The notes beneath the pieces were generated by a model that was not told where the DNA came from, ran no database searches, and saw only the letters and a list, made by a program, of their open reading frames with translations. Below, one piece after another: positions 1-11,284 of a DNA stretch of 64,000 nucleotides. This DNA comes from Locusta migratoria (taxonomy: Eukaryota > Arthropoda > Insecta > Orthoptera > Acrididae): positions 24,965,759-25,029,758 of the forward strand of contig CM048744.1 in assembly GCA_026315105.1 (NCBI GenBank). Reading direction: 5' to 3'. The position numbers and the translations under genes are program-made. The number at the start of each line of letters is the position of its first letter. The first letter of the stretch is position 1.

Positions 1-2039
1 TAATGTATACCTATAATAATAGATTTTGTATGCCTAAAGTCTGATGATGACGATGCATCGAAGCATATTGCAAATCAAAATAATTTAACACCGAAATCAT
101 ATTTGTGACTGCTAGCGAAAATTTCAAGAAACTGTTTAATTATGTTTATACAGTCACTGTCGACATTATTTCTAACTGTAACAGAGAATACATGACAATG
201 TGGCACATGCTCTGCCAAATAAGAGCTTGTTCTAACTTATGTCAACGCCCATAGACTACAGTAAACTCAGTTATTAATACTTCTTTCTAAAACCTCACTG
301 ATATCTATACACTAACTAGTGATGAAGAAGACCATAACATTATAAGACGAACAGGCACACACTCATACACTCACATGTTCATGTATTTAAAAATCTCATG
401 TCACTATGTTTCTCCTCGATGAACTCTACAAACTACTCAACAGTTCTTAATGAACGCTGTGTGTGATTTAGTCCAACATAAAACTTAATGACCATCTGGC
501 CGTTTAAATTCGGTAAAAACAATGTGTGAATGCAGCATGCGGTGTTCGCCCACATTAAGCAAACAAGTGAATACTGTTTTAGACGACGTATCTTCACTTA
601 TACTGAGTCACTATCGGTGAAGTTATTCCCAAATGCAGTGATAATAATACACGGCAATTCATTGCTGGATTCGGTAAGTTATTTCCAACAGTGACAATTT
701 CCGACTTCTACCGACAAGTGATGGACGCAGCATTCTCCCTAACGATGATCCACGTCGCCACGTCTGAACTACAGTCCGTTTCGCGACCTCCAGATCCAAG
801 ACCCTCTGTGGTCTAACATACCAGCGAAATCTCTCCATCACGTCGAAGTAGCGACATTAAAGCGGCACTGATATCCCGTTCATGATGAATTTATGTACTA
901 TGCCTTCAAATGTATACGAACAAATCAGCATTTCAATTAGGCAGGCAAAATTGATGCCGTGCCCAAACCATTTGGTCGTCCCACTGGTTCACTTCGCTAG
1001 ATACAGACAATGTGGCTTCTCCGAGAAGAACTCTACCAGGGAAGGGAACAGATCAGAACCTCTGCATATTAGGATAATTTCTTCTGTAGGGAGGGGCACA
1101 TGGCAGTCATAAATAAGAACTTCTGTCACGACGTCATTCTGGGGGACTTTTCCTTTTCTCTGCGGATGGTCAAAGTGGACCGAAGGCGATGCCGTGGAAA
1201 ACACCAATTTGTATCGCCACGTACTATTTGTTCTAAAACCTGCAATTGATGAATCAGTAAATGGAAAGGAGATAAAAAAAAGCCTCGAAAGACTTTTGAT
1301 TAGAAAACTCTGTTCTATCGAAGTTTAGACGCAGAAATACATGATATTGTCGCTTTTCATTGTTACGAGTTTCTACTTGATTTATTACTTGTAGAGTAAG
1401 ATAGGTTGGCATATCAGTTGTTCTCTTCTCTGATACGATTTAAATCTTTTAATTTAATTTTAACTTTGGTCTCAGCCTCAATATTAAGAGCTTATAAAAT
1501 GCATCAGTTGAATTCTTCTATAGTTTACGTGTTAATTTGTCACAACGTAAAAAATACTGCAGACCGAAATCGATTCCACAATAACTTATCATGCCTTATA
1601 CGTCTGGAAAAAGTGTTGTATATCTGATCGTCTCGTAGCCAGAGACTACGTCTTCAGATCATGAGTATAAACATTATGAAAGTTTTTCGTAAAAACACAG
1701 TGAGTAGCTTGTGATAGTTTACTGGAACCCTTGATCAACGTTTCGATAGCGTTAATGTTTTCATTTATTCTTCAGAAGAGATAGACTGTCTGGCTACTAC
1801 TCACCTTAGTGCTGTAGCGCCAACAGTTTACTTCTGTATACTGCTTGATCTGCCCTCTTTTGTTATATGTATGTCTTCTTTGGCATGCCTCAGTACTAAT
1901 ATACAGTATCTCTGACTTACAAAATCCTCAAACATCATCCTCATGACGTAAGTCGTGAAATACCTTCCCCTTCCGTTCCCAGTTCCTTTTTTCATTCCTT
2001 CTCTCCTACCTGATGAGGGAAACCTTTTCAGAGAGCTAG
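1..2039. other. AT-rich DNA, no recognisable gene
   Basis: I read both strands and found only short open frames without family motifs, interspersed with AT-rich sequence. There is no LINE, SINE or transposase signature that I recognise. It could be intronic or intergenic DNA, or repeats too old to identify by eye. Confidence 0.5.
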
Positions 2040-2072
2040 GTTTTTTTTTTTTTGTGTGTGTGTGTGTGTGTG
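2040..2072. repeat. poly-T followed by (GT)n microsatellite
   Basis: A run of T passes directly into about nine GT dinucleotides. This is a simple repeat of the kind that often marks old retroelement tails. No coding role is visible. Confidence 0.9.
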
Positions 2073-2507
2073 ACTATCGGTGGTAAGCTCTAAGGTAAGT
2101 AGTGGGCAGCCAATCTATCTCTGTTGAAGAAAAATTTATCATCTCTGTGGAGAACTTCCGTCAATAATTAATGTTATCTTTTTCAGAAGGATTACCCTGA
2201 AACATTCATAAGGATTTAATGGACGTAGCTGCATTACGTGGTTGTCACACAGATTTAGTAATGGCCAGTGGCTCTTGTCGTTTTGGATTGATTTCATGCT
2301 GCTATCAAAATTGAACACTAAAATACATTGACGTTATATTGGTAAAACTGTACTCGTCAATGTTAGAAATCCCAAATTTACTGTCGTGCAGTTTTTGGGA
2401 CGACAGCAGTGTTCAAGATTTTAGAAGAAACATTCAGTAACATTCATTAACATATACTGCAACTTCCATGCTAAGCGAAACATTCGTAAACCATTGGTAA
2501 ACGATGC

Positions 2508-3668
2508 ATAGGCGCCGACCTTTGAAAATCTTGGGGTATGCTCAGTGGCGTTTCCGGGGGAAGGGGGGTTGCAGCCCCCCTGCCCCTCAGGCAGGTATTA
2601 CTAAAAAAAACCTCAGAATATTTACAGTTCCAAATAAAAAGGTAATTTTACTGTAATTTTAGTAGTATTTCTTCAGTAAAGAAATTAACAGTCATTAATT
2701 TTCGATTCACGTTCTAAAACTAGTTGGTGGATTTTGCGACCATTTGAACCTCTTTTTCCCACTGTTGTAATTACTAAAGTCATATTCAGAGTTTTCGTCT
2801 TTTGAGACATGCATATCAGATAATGATGTGAATACTGTGTTCTGTATCGCAAACACATCGGATCGCGTTCCTGGCTTCATTCTTCTGCAGATTCATTTTC
2901 TATACAGTATTAGCAAAAGAGTCACAACCACTTCTGCTGTCATACCATGTCTGTCGATACCAATAGGTTCATAACGCATTGTTACATCACATACCAATTC
3001 AGTAAACAGGATGAAAAATATCACGACTTACACTAACACGATTCATTGAAGACGAATGACTTCTAAGAGAATACATAAACTTTAAAATAGTAGTATATAC
3101 ATTTTCTTCATATCGTACCAAACCCACTTAATTTTATTTATTTAATACAACAATTAAAGGTTGCCACTTTCAGTTTACAATATTGACCTTAGAAGCGTTC
3201 GGGCTATTTAGAAAACGGTCACTTCACTCACATGTCAACGTGGATTTTAATGGTTACGAATTGAATTAGCTGTTTGTTTTAAGACAATCTTTCTACAGCA
3301 GGAACGCCAGGAACGCCAGGAACGCCAGCCGCCCTTCATTGGGATGAGACAGTCGATTTTAATTAAGGTAAATGTAAGGTAAAGCAGTCAACAATCCGAA
3401 GATTGGTTTGAACACCACAGTGCTTTACTAGGTGTGGTCCTGTTTGGAGGTGGTATGCCGTTGCCCTCATCCGACCTTCGAACTGACTTACCCAGCCAGT
3501 TATAGGGGGACCTACAGTTTAACGTGGGTTCCGAACCACGGTGCTACTCGGTATTTTTCACATGAGCCATACTGCCAGAGGTGAAAGAAGTGGAAATGCC
3601 GAGCATACCCACTCAAATTTTGGGGTATGCTTGAGCGACCGAGCATACCCTAGACGGCGCCTACGAAA
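2508..3668. mobile_element. candidate DNA transposon with TAGGCGCCG termini
   Basis: The left end reads ATAGGCGCCGACC, followed about 20 bases later by GGGGTATGCTC. The right end is its near inverse, with GAGCATACCC followed by GGCGCCTAC. The terminal inverted repeats are therefore imperfect but contain two matching blocks in the right order. The right end holds extra copies of the GGGTATGC block. No transposase frame remains inside, so this would be a non-autonomous element of about 1.16 kb. I could not find a matching target-site duplication, so the superfamily is left open. A triplicated GGAACGCCA unit lies inside near 3300. Confidence 0.45.
3299..3329 (+). repeat. three tandem GGAACGCCA units
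   Basis: The 9-base unit GGAACGCCA occurs three times in a row. It is a small tandem repeat inside the candidate TAGGCGCCG element. Confidence 0.8.
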
Positions 3669-3759
3669 CGACGAACTAAGTCTGCGGTCAAACTAGTTGA
3701 AAGTGGTACTGACAAAGGTCGACGGATCGACCTGCTGTGTGTGTAGCGTCGAACCAAAC

Positions 3760-4110
3760 CGGAAATTAAGTACTTTATTTTATCGCGCTGTGACCGCTCC
3801 TTCATTGAACAACTTCCCCTCTGTGATGAACGAGCGGGAACGACCTCAGTCTCCCGGCGTCTGCGACAACGACGCGGCCCACGTGTTTTATTAACAATGG
3901 GCAGGCGTCAAGACAGAGGCTTAACGAGGAGAGCTCCAGAAATGTTTTGAGCAGGGCGAGTGGCGACGCGCGGCCGCGGTTTATCGCCAGCAGGGCCGGA
4001 GGCTTTTAATTACCCCGCCGTCGTAACAATGCCGGCTGTCCTGCTTTATCGTATCTTTCGTCTCGCGCTGCAGATGGGGACAGAGGGAAATAAAAATTTA
4101 ATCTCGACAC
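3760..4110. promoter_or_regulatory. GC-rich, possibly single-copy island
   Basis: This stretch is clearly richer in G+C and CpG than its surroundings. It holds blocks such as CGCGGCCGCGG and TTTTAATTACCCCG, and no TE signature that I recognise. The two overlapping short open frames show no domain. A CpG-rich regulatory region or 5' exon is possible. This is inferred from composition only. Confidence 0.3.
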
Positions 4111-4710
4111 TTAATGATGCCACTGCTTTGAAGAAGGGTTCTTGACGGTTTAAATGAGCACCAGATTTCCAACGCGGAGCGTTACTCGATTAAAATGGTA
4201 ATCAAGGAACTCTTTTATGCCGGTTCAGTACGCCGAAGTTCTTGTTTCCGTTCTTCTTTCGTTGCACAGGAAATGAATTACACTGAAGCGTTGATCCTTC
4301 TGCTCAACGTAAGGGTAACGGTGGTAGGTGTATACGTTAGGGTGACCAGATAAAATAAAAATGCGGGACACATATGGCTTCCGACGCGTGTGACACTAAA
4401 TGCCGCTTTTAACGCATAACTGCATAAAGACATGAATTGATGCACACAGTATAGTTGACAATGCCAATGTTTCATCCCCCCTCTCTCCCCCTGATCCCAA
4501 GCCAACGTGTCGTATATGGTGTTTCTCGTATTTACATTTCTCGAAATCTCTTATTTTGGAGAATTATTACCACAATTTGTAAAAGAACATCGGGACAAGA
4601 ACAGGAATTAAGCGTATCTTGGACGGAACAAACTACATGTAAGGTAATGTCAGTAACTAAGACAGGCCAAGTCATTTGCTAATACAAAAATTAACCAAAC
4701 ACAACTAATC

Positions 4711-4890
4711 GCCGTGGTTGAGTGGCCGACCGTTGTAAGGCACCTTGCTGCAGAGCGCGCGGTTGCTCCCCGTCGGAGGTTAGAGTCCTTCCTCGGCCTT
4801 GGGTGATGTTGGTCTTTAGTGTAAGTTAAAGTAGTTTATAAGTGACCATAGCAGTTTGAATCAATAGGTTCACAAACATTGGAACATTTT
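4711..4890 (+). mobile_element. tRNA-derived SINE, degraded
   Basis: The head reads GCCGTGGTTGAGTGGCCGA and is followed by a GAGCGCGCGGTTGCTC segment and a decayed B box (GAGGTTAGAGTCC). The tail keeps AGTAGTTTATAAGTGACC and ends in GGAACATTTT. This matches the window's SINE family with the GCGGTTGCTC head. Many substitutions make it an old copy. Confidence 0.75.
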
Positions 4891-6150
4891 GAACAAAACT
4901 ACTCGCACAACTAAAAGCCAAATTAACTGCATTACTAATTAAAGAAATATTTTTTCTTTTATAATCATCACATGCAGCTAAGCAAGAGAGACAGCGATGT
5001 TTAAAACAAGAAGAAAGACAGTGTCTACGTTAAATGTTGTACGGTGAATGACATAAGGTACTTAACATACGAACGTCGAACAAATGTACGGTTTTATTCC
5101 GTTCCAGGTAAAGGTTTGCACACTTAAACTTCAACACAAGAGGAACATCGTTGACTATATTTGATTTAATACGACGCATGTCGGAGGGTACCTTGCAATA
5201 AACTAACGACACCATTTCACTGACCGCAATGAAAGTTAACAGCGTTATGCATTTTTTCACAGATGGCGAAAGCAGTGTTCTGAGGGTCTAGAGCAGGTGT
5301 TCCATAGAGAACGAGGAGGTGGTTGGCAGAGAAAGGGGAAGTTGAAGATGGACGGAAAGAGAGAGGTGATGAGCACAGAGAGAGGAAGGAGATAGAAGAG
5401 GAACAGAGGGAGAGAAGGAAGGGAAGGATGGATGGCCTATACATATATAACCGTTTGCTTCGCAGTGTTGCTCTCAAACGTCATCAATATAGCACAAAGT
5501 TTTCTGTAACATGTTTCGTCCTGGGGTGGGCGATGGTACTTGAAACCAACGTTTAATCTCTGACGTTCGTCGATGAACATTGCCTTATGCAGAAAATTTC
5601 ACAGTAGTCTGACTCTTTAGCAGACACTTTAAGCCTACAGTACCAGTGTCTTAGTTTCTTTCAAATGTGTGGTGCATTTTTGTACTTATTCAAACAGAAC
5701 TGATTATAAATGGTAATAGGAAACCTTGAAGGTGAGCTATTATTCGAAAGTGTTAGGGAATTTTATATGGGGCATAGAAAATGGAATGGTGTTCGCTGGG
5801 AAGAGAAGGCCCGGTACAGCAATATTAAATGGACAGTCAGTCAAGAATAGGAAGATAATAGTGCCTGCTGTAACTAGGAATGTACAAAGATCTGAATGTT
5901 TTAGTCAGCTGACAAAAGGAAAACAAAAGTTTTGTCTTCGTAGGTGGTAAAAGAATGTAAATGGTGGCTTTGTTCTGGTCTTTGTACAATAAAGATTCGG
6001 TTTCAGTTATTTGACGTGAAATAGTAGAAAATACAGCAATTTTACAGCCACACGAACAACATTGTAGCATTCATGCTTTAGTACCCTGCGTCTGTTTTGA
6101 AAAACGTTACTTACAGGAAAGGTCAATATATATTAATTAGAGTCATACCG
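4891..6150. other. no recognisable gene; polypurine tract at 5315-5430
   Basis: I see no conserved protein motif on either strand. A strand-biased purine run (GAGAGG, GAAGGA, GGGAGAGAAGG repeats) occupies about 115 bases around 5315-5430 and explains the low-complexity open frames there. Confidence 0.5.
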
Positions 6151-6159
6151 AAACATGAT

Positions 6160-6240
6160 TTGCGGCCGAAACCGAAACCGTACCAGCATATTCGGCTCTT
6201 CTTCTAGTTTCGGGCGAATCCGCAACCGAAATTCGGTAAC
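6160..6240. repeat. CCGAAA-rich repeat cluster
   Basis: The hexamer-like unit CCGAAA and its complement recur in GCGGCCGAAACCGAAACCG and AACCGAAATTCGG. A similar cluster lies at 7850-7930. These may be the two ends of one old element, or independent simple repeats. Confidence 0.5.
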
Positions 6241-6506
6241 TAACTTCACAATTCAGGTAAATTTACATTACACCAAAAATCACTAGTTACTTCACATTTC
6301 GGAAGATCCCCTCTCTGTATTAAGCCTACTTGAGTGAGTGTAAGCATAGCTATGAGTCCGTAGAAGATGACATGGGAGGGGGGGGGGACAGGTTTAGACA
6401 CATCGACGGTACTTTTATTAAAGTACTTCCAACTGGAGTCTGTTCTCCTCATTTTGATATTTTGTATCTAAAAAATATAAAATAAGTTAGAGAAGAACAC
6501 GATACA

Positions 6507-6565
6507 GTGGAGTCTCTATACTTCGTGTCTCGGAATTAAGAGCTTCCCATAAAACCGAGCATCAC

Positions 6566-6616
<51 letters not shown>

Positions 6617-6890
6617 ATAAATAAATAAATAAAAGCAAAACCTTTGGGTGCATTTTGTCTTTACCGAAAAAGGCAATCCACCATTACACTGTAAAATAAA
6701 TATTTAAAAGACTTTAAAACCTTTATGCTGCCAATGTAAAAGCCCATTTAAACACTTTGCTTAAAAGATGTTCATGTTTTTTGATACATGTATTCTTTTC
6801 GGGGTCGATTTACTTCTTTTTTGCACGTAAATTTCGTTAGTTCGAGGTGGTTCGAGTGTCTTTCACCCCGAATTAAGGAGCTCAGCTGTG
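6507..6890. mobile_element. Tigger/pogo-like MITE, degraded
   Basis: The left end reads CAGTGGAGTCTC, followed by CGGAATTAAG. The right end, read on the other strand, is CAGCTGAGCTCCTTAATTCGGG. These resemble the CAGT..G..CTC..TAATTCGG type of terminus known for Tigger/pogo elements. A 48-base poly-A run sits inside. No transposase is left. The termini are imperfect and the call rests on them alone. Confidence 0.4.
6567..6614. repeat. poly-A run, 48 bases
   Basis: An uninterrupted A homopolymer is followed by TAAATAAA repeats. It lies within the Tigger-like MITE and is probably an expanded internal A-tract. Confidence 0.9.
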
Positions 6891-7224
6891 TAGTTACCGC
6901 GATAGGATCCAGTCATATATGTCTTATTGCAGGAAGATGCTCTTTAGGAATATAACAGACATGGCAAGTAGAGACTACGAAAAGTTGGAACCTGTGCATT
7001 ATTACTAAAATACAAAATTCGCAAAAAGTAATAATTTTTTTGCTTCCATAAGCAGCCTCTTTAATAAAAATTTTAGGGATCGTTACTTTCTATATCAATC
7101 TTCACAAGCGTTTTTGCAATCGACAACCACCTTCACGTATCTCGCTTTTGGCATTCCTGCATACATAATGCATATACGTTCAGTCGGTAAATCAGCTTCA
7201 ATCAGTGTTGCAGAAAGTATTTCT

Positions 7225-7373
7225 TACCACTACGGTCGTGGGTTCGAATCCTCCCTCGGGCATGAATATTTGTCACGTCCTTAGTATTAGCTAGTTCATA
7301 CGTAGTTTGTAAGTTCAGGGACTGATGGCCCCGTAGTTAAGTACCATAAGCTATACAAACATTTGAACATTTG
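7225..7373 (+). mobile_element. SINE, 5'-truncated
   Basis: It begins inside the tRNA-like head at CCACTACGGTCG. It carries the B box GGGTTCGAATCC, then TCCTTAGTATTAGCTAGTTC, TAGTTTGTAAGTTCAGGG and a tail ending ACATTTGAACATTTG. The A-box half is missing. It is the same family as the copies at 43765 and 48489. Confidence 0.85.
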
Positions 7374-7849
7374 AAAGTATTTCTAAAAGTAAGGTCACAG
7401 TTCCGACTAACAGTATAATTGTCGTCAATATAAATCTACGCATACTGAACAGGAAAAGCTGTGAACCAGATGAGCAATTTTTCCTAAATCCATATCAGTT
7501 ATTATGAAACTCCTCGCTTTCAAGGAAACACATTACTAAAATTTTCAACATAACAATATTGTAATGCGTTCCAGTACGTACAATACTGAATCAGTAAGAC
7601 TGTAAATAACTTAGTCTAAGAACATCACTATAAGATACGATTGCTTTATATTGTGCTTAACCCTTTCTTTGCCGAATTTCGACAGGGATCAAAGCAGCAA
7701 CAGAACGCCCACTATCTACACGCGCGAGCAGAGGCTCCTAGCAGTTACACGGCGGCCGACAACTCAGGTAAAGCGCTGCTGGTGACTCAATCCATCCCAA
7801 ATGGGACCAGCGTTCATCATTAAATTCAAGAAACTCAGTTTCGGCAAAG

Positions 7850-7930
7850 CAGAAGACTCGGCCGATTTTCGGCCAAAACCGAAACTGCGGCCGAAACTGC
7901 GACTGAAACCGAATTTTCGGTCGGTACTCA
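7850..7930. repeat. second CCGAAA-rich cluster
   Basis: Repeated GGCCGAAAC / ACCGAAA units occur on both strands, including GATTTTCGGCC and CCGAATTTTCGG. It pairs loosely, in inverted orientation, with the cluster at 6160-6240. Confidence 0.5.
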
Positions 7931-7984
7931 ATGTCAATAAGATGTGCGAGGTTCACTCTGTACCTGGTCTACAGAAAAACCAGT

Positions 7985-8245
7985 TAAAAAAAAAAGGTAT
8001 ATATTTTTTTCTGTTCTTCAACATAACCCCCATGAACATTATGGACTTGTTCCAACGGGGTAGAAGCTTCTTTTATTCCGCCTACAAAGAACTCTTGATG
8101 TCTGAATCAATTTCCCACAAATTTTCTCAAGTTCTCGTTCTCCTACCTCTTCCTACGCAATGCCTCCTTCAGTGCACGAAACAAATAGAAATCAGTAGGT
8201 GCTAAATAGGGAGTGTAAGGGGGATGTGGCAGTTCTTCCTAGCCA
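7985..8245 (-). pseudogene. mariner-like transposase, C-terminal relic
   Basis: The reverse strand translates, with one stop, to PHPPYTPYLAPTDFYLFRAL followed by KEALRRKR. That is the C-terminal catalytic block of mariner transposases, normally PHPPYSPDLAPSDFHLF. Further on, EFFVGGIKEAS and a GGYVEEQK ending match the usual mariner C-terminus. In the family the third catalytic acidic residue is the D of SPDLAPSD. Here the first D of that motif reads as Y. Only the last 90 or so residues remain. There is no partner half nearby, so this is a dead fragment. Confidence 0.75.
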
Positions 8246-10360
8246 ATTGTGTCGATGACTAAATGGCGCCGTACCACCAAAATTCATACAATTCCACATT
8301 TTTACTTTTGTTCAAATTATGAAAGTATGGATGTTTATGCATAATTTGGTGTTGGTTTTATGAAAACATGCGATTATTTACTATTTTAAATGAATATGGA
8401 CGGACATTTTTGAGAATTTTGTTTTCCATCGTTTCACATATTAGCATTTCTCTCCGGAACTGTACAGTCTAGAAGGCTGTGGTTTCCTTCGTTGTGTAGA
8501 GAACTGTCCGTCCCGAAAGTTGCCTATACTAGCGGTACTTCACATTAAACTCTTTGAACTATACATTTGTTTGTGTTTGACAGAAACAGTAACCCACTAA
8601 CCGTGTTTTAGTTTCAGTGTTTCCTGTGATACTTTTCGTCATAATTAAACCATATGGCGTGTTGATGGTTATTCCGGAAGACTACAGGTTTTCGAGTACC
8701 TCCGATTTCATAAATTTTACAACATTACAGAAAGTGTGATGGACCTAGTGCAAATCACGAAGGCAAAGATTGCAATAAACAATATGTCAAAAGAAGCCAG
8801 TTCGAAGGCAAGGATGGCAGCACCGGGTGAGGAAGATGAAGGAGGAGATGAGGACTACTATCCAGGAGGATTCGAACATATTTTTTATTTACCAGGTGTG
8901 ACGATATTGCCGGTCCTCTCATCTCAATGTTATTGTACGATACCGTCTGCGTCGGATCCGGAATCATGTGGTTCAATAGTGATACATTTTGCGTGTGAAG
9001 TTTGTTAAAAACGAAATAGCTAGCCTAGGAACCAGTGTAGGACAGTGTCTTGGTGATACTGTGAATAAAACAAGTGATAGATTTCTATAATTAAGAGATT
9101 CGTTTAGATGCTTTCCAGACAGTTCTATAAACAATAGTTTCGTCATTGTACATTATTTCATTAACTAAACCGACGAATTGTAGAAACATTTGTAAAGCAT
9201 AGAGTCGTGAAAATAAATAGCATTGTATTATGTTAGGCTCATAGACATGTTGTGTTGATCAGCTAATTGTGTTAATTAAGGTAATAGTCGAAATTTCAAT
9301 GTTGTGATCCTTTGTATATATTGACTGACGTGAGATTTTGAACCTATTTTGAGAATGACCAAGATATTTGATAGTCTAATTTATGTTAGGAAAATGTATG
9401 ATGTACTCATTAACTTATTAATGGACGTTTAATATCGCACTTTGTTGTCAACAGAAAGATCAGAGATTTCGACTTAAAAAATACGTGCCATGTAAAATTA
9501 TTGTATGTATAGTTTTCAATTTATTGTGATTATTTTTGAGTACATGAAAAGTTTTTCTGTTATGTCTGTTAATTGTAAATCAGTATATTCAATTGTTATG
9601 AACAATGCGTAATGTAATGCCATTATTGCCGATGTTATATATTTGCCTCACCGCCTTGAGTGGGGGAGTTCGAGTTCTGGCTTTCGCAAAGTGGTTTGGA
9701 ATCTATGTCAGTCTGTGTTGTTGTTGTTGTACGCAAGTTTGAATTTGTAATGTTTTGATGGAGAAGAAGTTTGGTTCAAATTAAAGAAGAAGTGAAAATT
9801 GTACCTGTGAGTATTTATTTCTACCAAGACGCCCCAGGAGAATAATGTTGCAGCGAGCAGAACCCCATACATCGTAATGTTGAAAAGCTGAATATTCTGT
9901 TTGAAAGTGGTAGAATGAACTGTAATTACTCAAAAATATAGTAAAACACTTCACAGGTTACTGTATATTGAATTTTTTTTCTTTAAACGCAATTTCCTCA
10001 AAATGACATTTTACAATATAAATGCCATTTTGTCCCAGAAATTTCTGAAACTATATCAATGAACTATCTACCACATAACATTGAAAGTACAATGACGATG
10101 TAGCTCTACTATAGTAGTATTTACTGTAATAGTTGAAATTCAAGAAATTAAGATTGTGAAAATTCACACCAACAAATTATATGTTAAGGAAAAAAATCAT
10201 AACTCTTTTACGAGCTGTTATGACTGTGATTGCAGAGAAATACAGTCAGAAAACTTGCGAGAACATTTGATAAAAATACCACAATTATGTAGTCAACAGT
10301 TCCTGAGAAAACGGGACATTTATATAGCCAATTTAACATTCTCGAAATAGGACGGTATAA
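8246..10360. other. AT-rich DNA, no recognisable gene
   Basis: The longest open frame (8736-9008, plus, 90 aa) begins MMDLVQITKAKIAI and has an acidic stretch EEDEGGDED. I recognise no family, and the codon use looks unremarkable. It may be chance. Nothing else here carries TE or RNA motifs that I can name. Confidence 0.4.
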
Positions 10361-10511
10361 CTCCCCTTAAAATAAGACAGTCCAGATCGCAAGTTGCTGC
10401 GTTTTTTGCTGGTAACCGGTTTCGGCTCTACAGAAGTATCATCAGGCCTTTGGCACCTTGATGGTGGACGGTGGCGGTGGAGCAGGAGTCAACTCCAGAA
10501 GTGCAAAAGAC

Positions 10512-10538
10512 CTGATGATGGTTCTGTAGAACCGAAAC
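10512..10538 (+). other. hammerhead-ribozyme-like module
   Basis: CTGATGA is followed by one T, then a perfect 5-bp hairpin (GGTTC, loop TGTA, GAACC), then GAAAC. This is the catalytic-core order of a hammerhead ribozyme with one extra nucleotide before stem II. The partner module on the other arm (10419-10445, minus) keeps CTGATGA and GAAAC but has a poor stem II. Activity is untested. Confidence 0.55.
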
Positions 10539-10546
10539 CGGTTGCC

Positions 10547-10549
<3 letters not shown>

Positions 10550-10593
<44 letters not shown>
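10550..10593. repeat. poly-A run, 44 bases
   Basis: An A homopolymer in the right arm of the palindromic element, next to ACACACAACACGC. Confidence 0.9.
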
Positions 10594-10594
<1 letters not shown>

Positions 10595-10689
10595 ACACAA
10601 CACGCAACAACTTGCGATCTGGACTGTCTTATTTTAATTATATAGAATTTTAAGATCGCTATTCCATGAAAAAAGATACTTTCAAAAAT

Positions 10690-11282
10690 TACTAATTATA
10701 TCAATGGCTTAACGATTGAGTTGAACAACGTGAAGACGTTCCTGGTCTTGCAGGAGAATCACAGCTCTCTTCTGCGATCTACGACGTTCCTGTCTCATGA
10801 GCAGCTTCATCTTGTCGATAGCAAGTCCGAGTAGTATTGGTTGTTTGTTGTGCGCTGCTCTGCAATATTATCACAAAAACTGGACCTTCAACTGATGCCT
10901 TTTTTTTTCCAATTGAGTTGGTTTTCTTTCACTTAATGCTTTGACCTTTAGATCGTGGCTCATACTAGTAAAGACAGATGTCATCACAAGTTAAAATTTT
11001 GTTGAGTAAGTGCTGACCTATTCCGTAACGTCCCTTCAGCACTGTGCACACTCTCAACCTTGTTTCCTTGTGCAGCCACGTCACTTCCTTTGGAACCCAT
11101 CTTGCACATGTCTTGCGGTGCTTCAACTTGTTACAGATAACGTTATGAACTGTTTCAGTAATAACTTGTACCTTATGAACTATTATTTCCACAGTCACAC
11201 GGCAGTCGGCACGAGTAATGTCATCAATTCGACTTTCAAGTGAGGGAGTCGAAACTGCAGTTTGTCGGCTAGAACGATGTTC
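10690..11282 (-). pseudogene. mariner-like transposase relic
   Basis: On the reverse strand the frame reads ESRIDDITRADCRVTVEIIV, then VHNVICNKLKHRKTCARWVP, KEVTWLHKETRLRVC and LLNKILTCDDICLY. This follows mariner transposase order: the RIDDIIREDRRVTVEEI-type helix region, the CARWVPK..T..QK..R..VC linker, and the first catalytic block normally ILTGDETW. Here the block reads ILTCDDIC, so the region is altered. After a frameshift, RSQKRAVILLQDQERLHVV matches the second block (normally LLHDNARPH). The third block is missing. The 5' side abuts a CR1-like LINE 3' end at about 11285, so one element interrupted the other. Confidence 0.75.
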
Positions 11283-11284
11283 TA

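Larger units (their letters stand above)
10367..10637. mobile_element. palindromic element with hammerhead-like arms
   Basis: Both ends carry the same sequence in opposite orientation: TTAAAATAAGACAGTCCAG at the left, and its complement at the right. The pairing continues through GATCGCAAGTTG and into ACCGGTTTCGG plus a CATCAG core. Each arm holds a CTGATGA...GAAAC module, at 10419-10445 (minus) and 10512-10538 (plus). A 44-base poly-A run sits in the right arm. No coding sequence is present. The structure matches paired, inverted terminal units of a Penelope-like element, with nothing left between them. Confidence 0.65.

Noticed and set aside
5217..5556. Glutamate/arginine-rich frame (AEKGEVEDGRKERGDEHRER...)
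   Set aside because: It arises from a polypurine tract. There is no recognisable family, and the complement is equally open.
10428..10645. Open frames with long lysine or phenylalanine runs around 10.5 kb
   Set aside because: They are translations of a poly-A/T tract inside a palindromic repeat, with no protein motif.
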